39,290 nt of DNA from Acidobacteriota bacterium (GTDB taxonomy: Bacteria > Acidobacteriota > UBA6911), in contig JAFGIY010000091.1 in assembly GCA_016929335.1 (NCBI GenBank), forward strand, positions 1-39,290, given 5' to 3'. Shown here in pieces: positions 6,628 through 15,281 of the stretch. The notes below the pieces were generated by a model. The model was not told the origin of the DNA, ran no database searches, and saw only the letters and a program-made list of their open reading frames with translations. A program made the position numbers and the translations under genes. Positions within the stretch are counted from its first letter, which is position 1. Each line of letters opens with the position of its first letter.

Positions 6628-9039
6628 ATGGCCGGCAACGAAATCAAGGCAACCCTGCGCACCTTCTATCGCGAAAAATCCTATGCGTTGATAAATCTTC
6701 TCGGACTATCGCTGGCGATCGCCTGCTGTTTGATCCTTGGTCTTTACTTAAGGAGCGAGCTGACACACGACCGGCATAATGAGCATTACAGGCAGATTTA
6801 CAGGATAGCAAATGAATTCACCACAAGCGGGACCGTGGACAGAATCGCACTTACTTCGATCTCCCTTGGCCCCATGCTAAAGGACAGCTATCCCGAGATT
6901 AAGGCGTATGTGAGGCTGCAGCCGGTTGCCATGCAGCAGAAAGTCATGATCCGCAGTGGAGACAAGACACTCTATTGGCAGGATATCTATATCGTCGATG
7001 AAAACATCTTTGAAGTATTCAGCCATAAGATCCTCTATGGGGATCCCAGGACTGCTTTGAAAGATCCTGCGTCTGCAGCCGTAAGTGAAACCTTTGCCCG
7101 GAAGTACTTTGGTAATGCCAATCCCATCGGGAAGGTCATCAATGTGGATTTGGGGGAGATGGCTCCGAAGAAGATATCGCTGGTATTTCGAGACCTGCCG
7201 GAAAACACACACATAAAATACAACGCTCTTTTTCGACTGCAGGGGCTCCCACCCGCAGTCAATCCCCGGAACATGCTCTTTGGCGTTTCCAACTACACCT
7301 ATCTGCTGCTGCCGGAAAGTTATGATCCCGATCGCTATAAGGCGATCAGCGAATCCTTCTATTCCCGGTTCATGCAAGATACAGGCAAAGTCGTAGGCAT
7401 TTCCTGGAAAAGCTGGCTGGAGCCGCTGGCGGGTATTCATCTGTACTCCGATCTTTCCTATGATCTTCCAACCGGCAACAGATACTACATCTACGGATTT
7501 GCAGCCGTTGCCGTCTTCATTCTCCTGGTGGCCTGCATCAATTACGTTAACCTGGCGACAGCACGCGCGGCCAGGCGGTCAAAGGAAATCGGAATGCGAA
7601 AAATCCTGGGTGCGCCCAGGGTGCTCCTGATATTGCGGTTTCTTGGTGAGGCAGTGGTTTTCGCGGCGGCCGCTATGGCTATCAGCATCGGGCTTGTGGA
7701 AGTCATCCTGCGGACGCTTCCTATGAATGAGCTTTTCGGCAAGCCGCTGACTCTCGGCCTCAGAAATGAGCCTGTTCTCCTGCTATGGATAGCCGGCCTG
7801 GCATTGCTCGTCGGCCTGCTATCGGGTTCTTATCCGGCCCTCTATTTATCTTCCATCTCGCCTCTGTCCGCGTTGGCGGATTCCCACAAGGGGAAAAAAG
7901 GAGGATTCCGGCTGAGGGAGCTGCTTGTTTTAACGCAGTTTACGGTCTCTGTCCTCGTCATCGCCTGCACCATCATTATGGCGCTGCAGATGCATTACAT
8001 CTCCGGCAAGCCGTTGGGCTTTGAAAAACAGAACCGGGTGGTTGTGAACCTGCGGAGCGCGGATGTGATCGCCAAATATCAGGTTATGAAGAATGAGCTT
8101 CTCAAAAACAGCCGGATTCTGGGAGTCTCGGCGGCTTCTGCCATGATCAGCACAGACCAGATCATCCCTCACGGTGCGCCCATGGTCGACAACAGGGATG
8201 GAGTGCAGGAACGACTGGTGATCAGGAACCTTCAGGTGACGGATGACTTTTTTGCTGGTATGGGCATTCAAATGGCCTCCGGAAGAGATTTTTCCAAAAG
8301 GCTGCTTACGGATTTGGGCACCTCTTTCATTGTGAACGAAACCATGGTCAAGGCCAGAGGATGGAAGGAACCTCTCGGCAAGCGGATTCAGTTGAATCAA
8401 TACAACGGCAAAGTCATCGGGGTGGTGAAGGATTTCCATTTCCGCTCGCTTCACAATGCCATGGAGCCCCTCATTATCAACCAGCTGCCTGACACCGGAA
8501 ACCAGAGAGTCATGGTCTTGAAAATAAGCGATCAGGACGTTCCGCAGACTCTGCGTTTTCTACAGCAAAAGTTTGCAGAGCATGACCCGCGGCATGCATT
8601 TGAATATCTATTCCTGGATGACGCCATCGATAAGCTGTATATGTCGGAGAGCCGGCTGATGAAAATGACGGGAATTTTCTCGGGCATCTGCATTTTTATT
8701 TCCTGCCTGGGCCTTTTCGGCCTGGCGTCCTATTCCACGGAGCAGCGAAGCAAGGAGATAGGCATCCGCAAAGTGCTGGGCGCCTCCGCATTTCAAATCA
8801 TACTGATGCTGGCAAAGAAGATATTGTGGCTTGTTCTGGCAGGATCCGTCGTCGCTTCCGTCATTGCATATTTCGCAATTGATGAATGGATGGCGGGATT
8901 TGCATACCGTGTCGGCATACAGCTATGGGTGTTTCTGGTGTCTGCCGCCGTTGTGATCGCTGTAGCATTCATAACGATAGCGCTGCAGTCCTATAAGACC
9001 GCGCAAACCAATCCGGCGCAGACCCTGCGCTATGAATGA
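6628..9039 (+). CDS. ABC transporter permease, FtsX/MacB family with two FtsX domains
   Basis: 803 residues, about twice the length of a single MacB permease. It contains two copies of the unit [TM - periplasmic MacB-like domain - three-TM FtsX domain]. The first unit starts with the TM segment YALINLLGLSLAIACCLIL and ends around residue 430. The second starts near LRELLVLTQFTVSVLVIACT and ends with the C-terminus. Both FtsX domains carry the expected cytoplasmic coupling motif: RSKEIGMRKILGA and RSKEIGIRKVLGA. This architecture is abundant in Bacteroidota and Acidobacteriota. ATG 6628 follows GGAGAAA; the frame's earlier start at 6553 would overlap the ATPase. With the adaptor at 9973 it probably exports a peptide, lipid or drug, substrate not shown. 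Confidence 0.93.
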   Translation: MAGNEIKATLRTFYREKSYALINLLGLSLAIACCLILGLYLRSELTHDRHNEHYRQIYRIANEFTTSGTVDRIALTSISLGPMLKDSYPEIKAYVRLQPVAMQQKVMIRSGDKTLYWQDIYIVDENIFEVFSHKILYGDPRTALKDPASAAVSETFARKYFGNANPIGKVINVDLGEMAPKKISLVFRDLPENTHIKYNALFRLQGLPPAVNPRNMLFGVSNYTYLLLPESYDPDRYKAISESFYSRFMQDTGKVVGISWKSWLEPLAGIHLYSDLSYDLPTGNRYYIYGFAAVAVFILLVACINYVNLATARAARRSKEIGMRKILGAPRVLLILRFLGEAVVFAAAAMAISIGLVEVILRTLPMNELFGKPLTLGLRNEPVLLLWIAGLALLVGLLSGSYPALYLSSISPLSALADSHKGKKGGFRLRELLVLTQFTVSVLVIACTIIMALQMHYISGKPLGFEKQNRVVVNLRSADVIAKYQVMKNELLKNSRILGVSAASAMISTDQIIPHGAPMVDNRDGVQERLVIRNLQVTDDFFAGMGIQMASGRDFSKRLLTDLGTSFIVNETMVKARGWKEPLGKRIQLNQYNGKVIGVVKDFHFRSLHNAMEPLIINQLPDTGNQRVMVLKISDQDVPQTLRFLQQKFAEHDPRHAFEYLFLDDAIDKLYMSESRLMKMTGIFSGICIFISCLGLFGLASYSTEQRSKEIGIRKVLGASAFQIILMLAKKILWLVLAGSVVASVIAYFAIDEWMAGFAYRVGIQLWVFLVSAAVVIAVAFITIALQSYKTAQTNPAQTLRYE

Positions 9040-9141
9040 TCGATGGAGCATAGACGATTTGCAGATTACGAATTGTGACATTTTGGGGGAGCCGTGAACT
9101 TTTGTCCGCAGCGGTGATTCTGATTCATAAAGGGAGGAATG

Positions 9142-9795
9142 ATGAGGTTGCATAAAGGGATCATGAGAGGCGTCTTTTCAATACTGTTGGTGCCGGCGCT
9201 TTTTTCGTCGGGCGTCTTTGCTCAGGAAAGAAAAGAGATAACGATTGCGCCGCAGATACTTCAGCAATATGCAGGCGTTTATGAGCTTGCACCAAACTTC
9301 AAAATGATGATTACAGTGGAAGGGAATCAACTGATGGCGCAAGCTTCAGGACAGGGAAGGAATCCGATCTTTGCGGAATCGGAGACGAAATTCTTTTTTA
9401 AAGTGGTGGATGCTCAGATCGAATTTCTGAAGGATCAAAGCGGGAGAGTCTCTTCACTGGTGCTTTTCCAGAATAACCGGGAGATGCCGGCTCCGAGAAT
9501 CAGCGACAAGGTTGAGGAGCGCAAAGAGGTCGATATTTCTCCCGCTGTTCTGGCGGCATATGTGGGCGCCTATGAGCTGAGGCCCGGCTTCGATCTGGTC
9601 ATTACACTGGAAGGCGATAAACTGATGTCACAAGCCACAGGACAGGGAAAGGTTCCGATCTTTGCCGAATCAGAGACGAAGTTTTTTGCCAAAGTCGTGG
9701 ATGCTCAGATCGTGTTTCTAAAGGATGCCGCAGGCGCCGTAACCCATTTGATGCTGTACCAGGGTCTTGCCGAGATTAAGGCGCCCCGGAAGTAG
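9142..9795 (+). CDS. Secreted protein with two tandem DUF3471-like domains
   Basis: 217 residues: a Sec signal peptide (cleavage likely after GVFAQ near residue 28) followed by two homologous units of about 95 residues. Each unit starts ERKE(I/V), then a Y-x-G-x-YEL turn, GQG and a long shared block, PIFAESETKFF, ending with VVDAQI.FLKD. This is the DUF3471 fold usually found as a C-terminal domain of secreted beta-lactamase-like hydrolases; here the catalytic part is absent. Two adjacent ATGs (9139, 9142) share the GGAGG at 9133-9137; 9142 has the better spacing. It lies between the exporter permease and the HlyD adaptor on the same strand, so it may be an accessory or substrate of that system. 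No enzymatic residues are visible. Confidence 0.85.
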   Translation: MRLHKGIMRGVFSILLVPALFSSGVFAQERKEITIAPQILQQYAGVYELAPNFKMMITVEGNQLMAQASGQGRNPIFAESETKFFFKVVDAQIEFLKDQSGRVSSLVLFQNNREMPAPRISDKVEERKEVDISPAVLAAYVGAYELRPGFDLVITLEGDKLMSQATGQGKVPIFAESETKFFAKVVDAQIVFLKDAAGAVTHLMLYQGLAEIKAPRK

Positions 9796-9804
9796 CATGG
9801 CATC

Positions 9805-9824
9805 GGCGGCCACATGTTGCCGCC
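9805..9824 (+). terminator. Hairpin after the DUF3471 gene
   Basis: GGCGGC pairs with GCCGCC around an 8-nt loop, 10 nt after the stop codon. There is no T-tract, so it may be only a weak or Rho-assisted terminator or an mRNA-stabilising stem. Confidence 0.3.
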
Positions 9825-9972
9825 ATTACATATGGGCAATTCGTATCCATATTTTATGGAATGACATGTAAGGGTGAATACAGGTACGGCTGCAAGATGA
9901 TTCATTTATAGTACGGCAGGATCATTTCCGGAGAAAAGGAATCCTGGAGGTATATCTGAAGGAGGGACGTGC

Positions 9973-11247
9973 GTGGATAAGCCGATCAAGAAAAAAACCT
10001 GGACCCCGGGAAGGATAATCTTCATAGTTCTTGTTCTCGTGGCTATTGCCTCGCTGGCTTACCTGTATGCGTCACGCTCAGGGAAATCACGACTGAAGAC
10101 TGATGCAGGCCGGATGACGTTTTCCAAAGTCGGATACGGAGAATTTCGCGAATACTATCCATTCGATGCGAAGGTGGAGCCGGTAACCTCGGTATATCTG
10201 GATGTGGAAACAGGCGGACGTGTCGAAGCGATCTACGCCGAGGGAGGGAAATTCGTCCGGAAAGGAGATTTGATTCTCCGTTTTTCAAATACCCAGCTTC
10301 AAAGGAGCTCAATCGATTCTGAAAGAGGCCTGCTCGAAACGTTAAATATTCAAAGAGATACTCAATTCAACCGGGCGCAGAACAGGCTGCTGCTCAAAGA
10401 GCAGCTGGTGGATCTCAATTACCAGATTCTCAGGTTGGAGGATAAATACAAAAGATACGGCGCATTGGGAAAGGATTCGGGAGTAATGTCGGAAGAAGAG
10501 CTGAAAGCGGTCAAAGACGAACTGGGGTATAAACAAAATAAGAGGGAACTTCTCGAGGAGCGAATCCGGCAGGAAGATCAGCTCAGCCAAACACAATTAG
10601 AGCAGGCCAACAAGTCGGTCGAACGTCTCAACAGAAGCCTGGATCTACTCGCAAAGACAGTTGAGAGTCTGGATGTGCGGGCGCCCATCACGGGATATCT
10701 GTCGAGCATCGAGGCTGAGGTCGGCCAGAACGTACCGGCAGGCAAAAGGATCGGCCAGATCGACCTGCTGGACAAACTGAAGCTTCGCGCCGGTATCGAT
10801 CAATATTACATCGCAAAAGTGCAGGTCGGAACCAAAGGCAAATTCAGTCTGGAAGGGACCTCTTATGCCGTAGAGGTTTTAAAGATATATCCCGAAGTCA
10901 AAGATGACAAATTTACGGTGGACATGTCCTTCGTGGGGGAAATGCCGACGGGGATCAAGCGCGGACAGACACTGACGGTAGAACTGGATTTCAGCGAGAC
11001 AGGCAAGAGCCTTGTGGTTTCGAAAGGCGGCTTTTACAACCAGACCAATGGCAGGTGGGTCTATCTGATATCAGAGGATCGTTTGTCGGCAAACCGCACG
11101 GATATACGTACGGGAAGGCAGAATCCCCGGGATGTCGAAGTTCTGGAGGGTTTGAGGGAAGGAGATTGGATCATCACTTCCGGATACGATGCGTTCAATG
11201 AAGTGGATATGCTGGTGTTTGAGCAGCCGGTGCAGATTGGGAATTGA
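9973..11247 (+). CDS. HlyD/RND-type periplasmic adaptor subunit
   Basis: 424 residues. A short basic N-terminus precedes one membrane anchor (IIFIVLVLVAIASLAYLYA, about 15-33). A first lipoyl-like half (VYLDVETGGRVEAIYAEGG) leads to a predicted coiled-coil hairpin, roughly residues 110-225, rich in Leu, Glu, Lys and Arg. The second lipoyl half (VRAPITGYLSSIEAEVGQNV) and beta-barrel domains follow, then a membrane-proximal domain ending EGLREGDWIITSGYD. This is the membrane fusion protein that links an inner-membrane exporter to the outer membrane, as MacA does for MacB. GTG 9973 is used: GGAGGG at 9961-9966 is 6 nt away. No outer-membrane channel gene is in the window. It most likely serves the ABC exporter at 5943-9039. 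Confidence 0.92.
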   Translation: MDKPIKKKTWTPGRIIFIVLVLVAIASLAYLYASRSGKSRLKTDAGRMTFSKVGYGEFREYYPFDAKVEPVTSVYLDVETGGRVEAIYAEGGKFVRKGDLILRFSNTQLQRSSIDSERGLLETLNIQRDTQFNRAQNRLLLKEQLVDLNYQILRLEDKYKRYGALGKDSGVMSEEELKAVKDELGYKQNKRELLEERIRQEDQLSQTQLEQANKSVERLNRSLDLLAKTVESLDVRAPITGYLSSIEAEVGQNVPAGKRIGQIDLLDKLKLRAGIDQYYIAKVQVGTKGKFSLEGTSYAVEVLKIYPEVKDDKFTVDMSFVGEMPTGIKRGQTLTVELDFSETGKSLVVSKGGFYNQTNGRWVYLISEDRLSANRTDIRTGRQNPRDVEVLEGLREGDWIITSGYDAFNEVDMLVFEQPVQIGN

Positions 11248-11306
11248 TACGCAGTCCGCGGTTGTGGTCGCGGTGCGCTTTCTCGCTAATACCCCGCAAT
11301 CCTATT

Positions 11307-11336
11307 AACCCGACTTATTCATGAATAAAGCGGGTT
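11307..11336. repeat. Palindrome with ttattcatgaataa core
   Basis: A 14-bp perfect palindrome (11315-11328) is flanked by complementary hexamers aacccg and cgggtt, with two mismatched positions between. The left half recurs at 39206-39225 as aacccgctttattcatgaag. It sits after the adaptor stop and before the four-repeat protein, so it may act as a bidirectional terminator or be a dispersed palindromic repeat. Confidence 0.75.
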
Positions 11337-11417
11337 ATATTGCCCGGACCAATCCGGCACGTATTTTGCGAGATAAATATGAGTAATAGGATAGAAAAAA
11401 GTTACTTGGAGATATCC

Positions 11418-12758
11418 ATGAAAAAAACCATACAGCTTTTCATGATATTCGGCTTCCTTTTTTGCAGCAGTGCTTTCGCTCAAACGGATCTGAACGGCAC
11501 ATGGCAAGGCAAACTGGCCATCGACCAGAACACCAAAATGACGATCCAGTTCATTTTTACAAGGAGAGCCGACGGCTCCTACGGAGTGGTTCTCAACTCA
11601 CCCGATTCGGGCGGCATAAAAAATGTGGCAGCAACTTCCGTTAAGTATGCGGCCGGAAAGCTGACTGTCGAGGTGGCCAACCTGAGTGGTACCTATGTGG
11701 GCACGGTAGCCAAAGGAACCATGACGGGCGAATGGAGACAGCAGGGAAGCACTCTTCCGCTTGTTTTGACCCCGTATAAGAAGCCGGAAGCCGCGGCCTT
11801 AAAACCCTTGCTGGGGAGGTGGGAGGGGAAATTTGCTCCCCCCGGTTCCGGAGAACTGACGATTGTGTTCCGCTTTGAAACAGCCAAAGACGGAAACATT
11901 GCCGGGTTTCTCGATGTCCCGGAGCAGGGAGCGAAGGGCATCCCGATAGGCGATGTCGTACTGGAAGGATCCCGGATCTCCCTCAAGATTCCCTCATTGG
12001 GATTTGATTACACTGGAAAACTCATCAGGGATGGCATGGACGGTTCCTTCAAGCAAAGCGGAGCTGAATTTGAATTGGACCTTTCGAAAGGGAAATATCA
12101 ACCTCCTCCTCTGAATGTGCCTGTTGAAACAATGAATACGCTGCTGGGCAAGTGGGCAGGCAAACTGGATATTCCGGGAGACGTGCTTCACAATATCATC
12201 CTGAGATTCGAGAAAACAAAAGACGGCAGGTTATTTGCCTACTGGGATTGTCCTGAACGAGGCAGTGTCGGCGGCCGGGTTGCGGATGTGGTGCTTAAAC
12301 TTGATCAATTCAGCTGCCGGATTCCCGCAACAGGCGGCAAATTCGCGGGCAAGCTGGTCAAAGACACCATCTCGGGCACTTACGAAACCGCAGGGAAACA
12401 GTATCAGCTCAATTTGGTCAAAGGGGCAAAATATGAGCCTCAAGTCGCTCAATTGGATATACCTGCAGAAGTGATGAACCAGCTTCTTGGCCGATGGACA
12501 TGCAAGCTGGGAGGTTTATCGATAATTTTCAGATTTGAGCAGAACCCCGACGGCAAGAATGCCATTTTTATCGACATCCCCGAGCAGAATGTAAAGGGAT
12601 TACGGATACTCAAGGCATCGATGAAAGATGGCAATCTATGGATGAAAATGTCGGGATCCGAATATACCGGCAAGATATCCGGAGATAAGATCGACGGATC
12701 GCTAAAGCTGCTGGAACAGGGAGGGAATTCAATCCCATTGCCTTTGACCAAGGGATAA
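11418..12758 (+). CDS. Secreted protein of four tandem beta-rich repeats
   Basis: 446 residues. A signal peptide (MKKTIQLFMIFGFLFCSSAFAQ) is followed by four homologous units of 101-112 residues at about 23-123, 124-230, 231-342 and 343-446. Each begins L(L/N)G.W.GKL, continues through a beta-strand with FRFE..KDG, a D.PEQ..KG turn, and ends with Y.GK...D.(I/M).GS. I recognise this as the beta-sandwich unit that in many Acidobacteriota and Bacteroidota proteins precedes a secreted alpha/beta hydrolase; here there is no hydrolase, only the repeats. The frame is open from 11340 but ATG 11418 starts the signal peptide and has TTGGAGAT upstream. The likely location is periplasm or cell surface; function unknown, perhaps ligand binding. 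Confidence 0.88.
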   Translation: MKKTIQLFMIFGFLFCSSAFAQTDLNGTWQGKLAIDQNTKMTIQFIFTRRADGSYGVVLNSPDSGGIKNVAATSVKYAAGKLTVEVANLSGTYVGTVAKGTMTGEWRQQGSTLPLVLTPYKKPEAAALKPLLGRWEGKFAPPGSGELTIVFRFETAKDGNIAGFLDVPEQGAKGIPIGDVVLEGSRISLKIPSLGFDYTGKLIRDGMDGSFKQSGAEFELDLSKGKYQPPPLNVPVETMNTLLGKWAGKLDIPGDVLHNIILRFEKTKDGRLFAYWDCPERGSVGGRVADVVLKLDQFSCRIPATGGKFAGKLVKDTISGTYETAGKQYQLNLVKGAKYEPQVAQLDIPAEVMNQLLGRWTCKLGGLSIIFRFEQNPDGKNAIFIDIPEQNVKGLRILKASMKDGNLWMKMSGSEYTGKISGDKIDGSLKLLEQGGNSIPLPLTKG

Positions 12759-12925
12759 AACGGACAATTCGGCAAACGCATCCGGAGTGATTCAGGCAGG
12801 CACGAACGGAAACGTCGCGGATCCCACGGAAAAAATCTGCCATAAATACGAAAAAACATTTGGCAGTTTTTTCTTGTTGGAAATGCCGCAAAGGGTTACA
12901 TCTGTATAGGTGGAAGGAGGCTTTC

Positions 12926-13309
12926 ATGGGCAATGAGAAAAAGGCGGTGCTGCTGGTCGATGACGACGATGACGTGATCGAACAAATCCGCACGGTTGTG
13001 GCGCAGGAATATGAAGTGGATACCGCCAATAGCGGAAAAGAGGCGCTGGCCAGGATCGCAAAAAAGAAATACGACTGCATTGTAATGGATGTCATGATGC
13101 AGACATTGAGCGACGGTCTGGATACGGCAAAGAAGCTCAAAGAGAACACGGCAACAGCAACAATCCCAATTGTGATGCTGACGAGCGTAAACGAATCTTA
13201 TGACTATCGCAGTCAGATTGACGAGAGCTATTTTCCCAAGGACAAATGGCTCGACAAGCCGGTGAATCCCAAGGTGCTGCTGCGGGAGATCAGAAAACTG
13301 ACTAAATGA
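12926..13309 (+). CDS. Stand-alone response regulator receiver domain
   Basis: 127 residues covering only a CheY-like receiver. The acidic pocket is D12/D13 (in LLVDDDDDV), the phospho-acceptor D55 (CIVMDVMM), the switch Thr/Ser at VMLTS (84-88) and the conserved Lys at DKPVNP (K111). No output domain or histidine kinase is adjacent, so the partner is elsewhere. The ATG at 12926 follows a strong GGAAGGAGG 5 nt upstream, which excludes the longer frame from 12860. A 12-bp palindrome, gcatccggatgc, at 13315-13326 follows the stop. Confidence 0.93.
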   Translation: MGNEKKAVLLVDDDDDVIEQIRTVVAQEYEVDTANSGKEALARIAKKKYDCIVMDVMMQTLSDGLDTAKKLKENTATATIPIVMLTSVNESYDYRSQIDESYFPKDKWLDKPVNPKVLLREIRKLTK

Positions 13310-13424
13310 AGGAGCATCCGGATGCCGGGGATATTCTAAAAACCGGCTCTATTCAGACGCCGATTAAACCTGCCAATAAAGCGCATGTCAAAAATCCGCC
13401 GCCGGTGCGGAAAATTTCGAAATG

Positions 13425-14189
13425 CTATTTTGCCGCAAGCAGACTGGCCAAAGCGCTTTGAGCTGATTTCATGCGCTGCGGTTCTCCGACGAGACGCGCG
13501 CGCCAGAGCACATTGTGGGGCGTAACCGTCGGCGCCACGAATTCGACAACCTCCGTTTCGTATCCCGCAGATTCCAGCCGCAAAGTGCGCTCGGCATCCA
13601 CGAAAGATTGAATGAAGCGCCGGCGAACCGGAGCATGGCGCGGAATGCCCAAAGCCTCCGCCTGTGCCTGCGCTTGCCGCGATGCGGCAACAGATTCGCT
13701 TGTGCAGCAAGGGACCAGGAGCAAAACGCGGGTCCTGCATGCGATGGCTCGATCGATGATGGCGTCCGCCGCCTCTCCGCAGGCATGGAGTGCCGTGATT
13801 ATGGAAGGCTGCGAGGGCCACGCATCGGCTGTTTCGACTGAGGCTTGGCGGCAGTCAATCGGGATGGATGAGCACAGGCGTTCAGCCGCACGGCGGCTCG
13901 CTTCAACCCGCTGCCGATCGCATTCAATTGTTACCACATATGTCCCGCAACCGATTGAAGGAAGAATGAGCTTCGCTGCAAGCAAACCGACGTAGGATTT
14001 TCCCGCAGCCGCATCGACCAGAAGAAGGGAAGAGCGACGGGAAAACCGGCTTGCCGCGCGTTCGATCTCTTCCATCATTGCGGCCACTTCGCAGGCCTTG
14101 CGTCGATCCTCTTTGCGCAATGTGGCTCCTTCCGCTGCAATGTAAAGACGGTCGAGCCACTCCTCAACTTCCTTAAGGTATTTCTGCAT
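13425..14189 (-). CDS. Class I SAM-dependent methyltransferase, TRM13/Methyltransf_32-like
   Basis: 254 residues. The SAM-binding motif is LLLVDAAAGKSYVGLLAAKL (about 54-73), with the acidic end of strand 2 in VVTIECD. The later motifs ITALHACGEAADAIID and LLLVPCCT are characteristic of the family that includes TRM13 tRNA 2'-O-methyltransferase and GSTCD-type methyltransferases. The substrate could be tRNA or another RNA; the sequence does not decide. A weak site (AAGAG) precedes the ATG at 14189. The intergenic regions on both sides carry short repeats, and the gene appears to be transcribed alone. Confidence 0.82.
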   Translation of the reverse strand: MQKYLKEVEEWLDRLYIAAEGATLRKEDRRKACEVAAMMEEIERAASRFSRRSSLLLVDAAAGKSYVGLLAAKLILPSIGCGTYVVTIECDRQRVEASRRAAERLCSSIPIDCRQASVETADAWPSQPSIITALHACGEAADAIIDRAIACRTRVLLLVPCCTSESVAASRQAQAQAEALGIPRHAPVRRRFIQSFVDAERTLRLESAGYETEVVEFVAPTVTPHNVLWRARLVGEPQRMKSAQSALASLLAAK

Positions 14190-14194
14190 CGCTG

Positions 14195-14231
14195 CTCTTG
14201 GAGTCTTAGAGGCTTTGAGTCTTAGAGCTGG
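14195..14231. repeat. Intergenic repeat, gagtcttagag family
   Basis: The word gagtcttagag is present twice, at 14201-14211 and 14217-14227, next to ctcttgg and ctttgag words shared with 1976-2047 and 15102-15172. It lies between the methyltransferase start and the 3' end of the GH3 remnant. Confidence 0.6.
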
Positions 14232-14266
14232 AATTGCTCAAGGGCGCCTCATGCTTCCAATCTTTC

Positions 14267-15034
14267 TTACTTGCCGTATTTTGCGGTTCGGGCATCCCGG
14301 ATTACACCGCTCCAGTTCAGGCCAAAGCCGAAATCGTAGGTATTGCCTTCCGAATCGACGTGGCAGGCAAGATCAAATGTCGCGGCCATTCCGAGCGATC
14401 CGGGCCACATGGAAATTTTGCCGCCCGAGCCGGCGTTGTATTCGGCATCGGCAATAGTGCGATGCCGCGGATCGGAGCTGTTATTCGCGGGAATTCCCAG
14501 CCCGAGGCTTTCGCACAACGCTTGTATATTGTTGTTCCACCGGGCGGCAATTTCAGGGCTCTCGACGGAAGTGATCAGAATATGCCGCAGGTCATCTTCG
14601 GTAAGAAATTTTATCTGGGCATCTGTTAGATCTGAAGCGCCGGCGCCGCTTTCTGTAAATGGCTTGCCGCGGTATGTTGATGCAAACGGACCTCCGGCGG
14701 CAGGTATGGACTGGTGTGCGCTGTACAGCATGAGCCCGGCGATTTGCCGGATACTCATCTTTGAAGCGAGGTCTTTTGCTCTTTCATCGGCGGATAAACG
14801 CCAGTCCTCGTAGGGATCAAGCTTGCCGTTTCGATTAAGATCTTTGAATGCGAAACCGCTGCTGTAAACCAGCTTGATTCCGGACGTTGTCGAGTAGCCA
14901 AGAGTCCGGCCTCCTCTGTTGATAACGGTTTTTATAGTCCCGGCCTCTGTCTCGCTCCACTTTTTGCAGCCGGTCAGGAACAGGCAACATGTCACAGCCA
15001 GAACGGAATAAATGCAGTATGCCTTGCTTTTCAT
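14267..15034 (-). pseudogene. GH3 beta-glucosidase remnant with large in-frame internal deletion
   Basis: 255 residues against roughly 700-800 for complete enzymes of this type. The N-terminus is a lipoprotein signal (LFLTGCKK, lipid Cys at 23), then an EF-hand-like DLNRNGKLDPYEDW and the GH3 start through GGKISMWPGSLGMAATFD (to about residue 221). It then jumps directly to VDSEGNTYDFGFGLNWSGVI, which in full-length homologues is the extreme C-terminus. The (beta/alpha)8 barrel with the catalytic Asp nucleophile and the second domain are missing. The frame is kept, so the join, near 14357-14374, is a clean deletion rather than a frameshift. AGGAG lies 7 nt before the ATG. Repeats flank both ends. 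A glycosidase activity is not possible; the product could be a non-functional lipoprotein. An assembly collapse is an alternative. Confidence 0.8.
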
Positions 15035-15101
15035 ATGTTTCTCCTACCGCGGTTCAGTTTCGAAGCAATAGTGCCTGTTGCTGAGTCTATCAATAATGGT
15101 C

Positions 15102-15172
15102 GGCTCTTGGAGCCTTTGAGCCTGGAGTTAATAAAACTCAAAGACTCCACGTCTCAACGACTCAAAGGAGCC
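15102..15172. repeat. Imperfect inverted repeat, ggagcctttgag family
   Basis: GGCTC at 15102-15106 pairs with GAGCC at 15168-15172, and ctttgag at 15114-15120 can pair with either of two ctcaaag copies (near 15137 and 15161). The words match the arms of the perfect hairpin at 1976-2047. It lies upstream of the GH3 remnant and downstream of the NTF2-like lipoprotein gene. Confidence 0.7.
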
Positions 15173-15281
15173 ACAGATGATGCAATCATCTTCCGGGTTT
15201 AGCATGCAGTGCCAACCGCTTTGAGCGGTACTCATATCAAGCCTCCGGCTTCCCTCCGCCAAAGACTTAATCCGGCAGCAT

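Noticed and set aside
5943..11247. Naming the exporter as MacAB
   Set aside because: The ATPase and permease are separate proteins and the permease is a double FtsX type; MacB is a single fused chain, so only the general class is supported.
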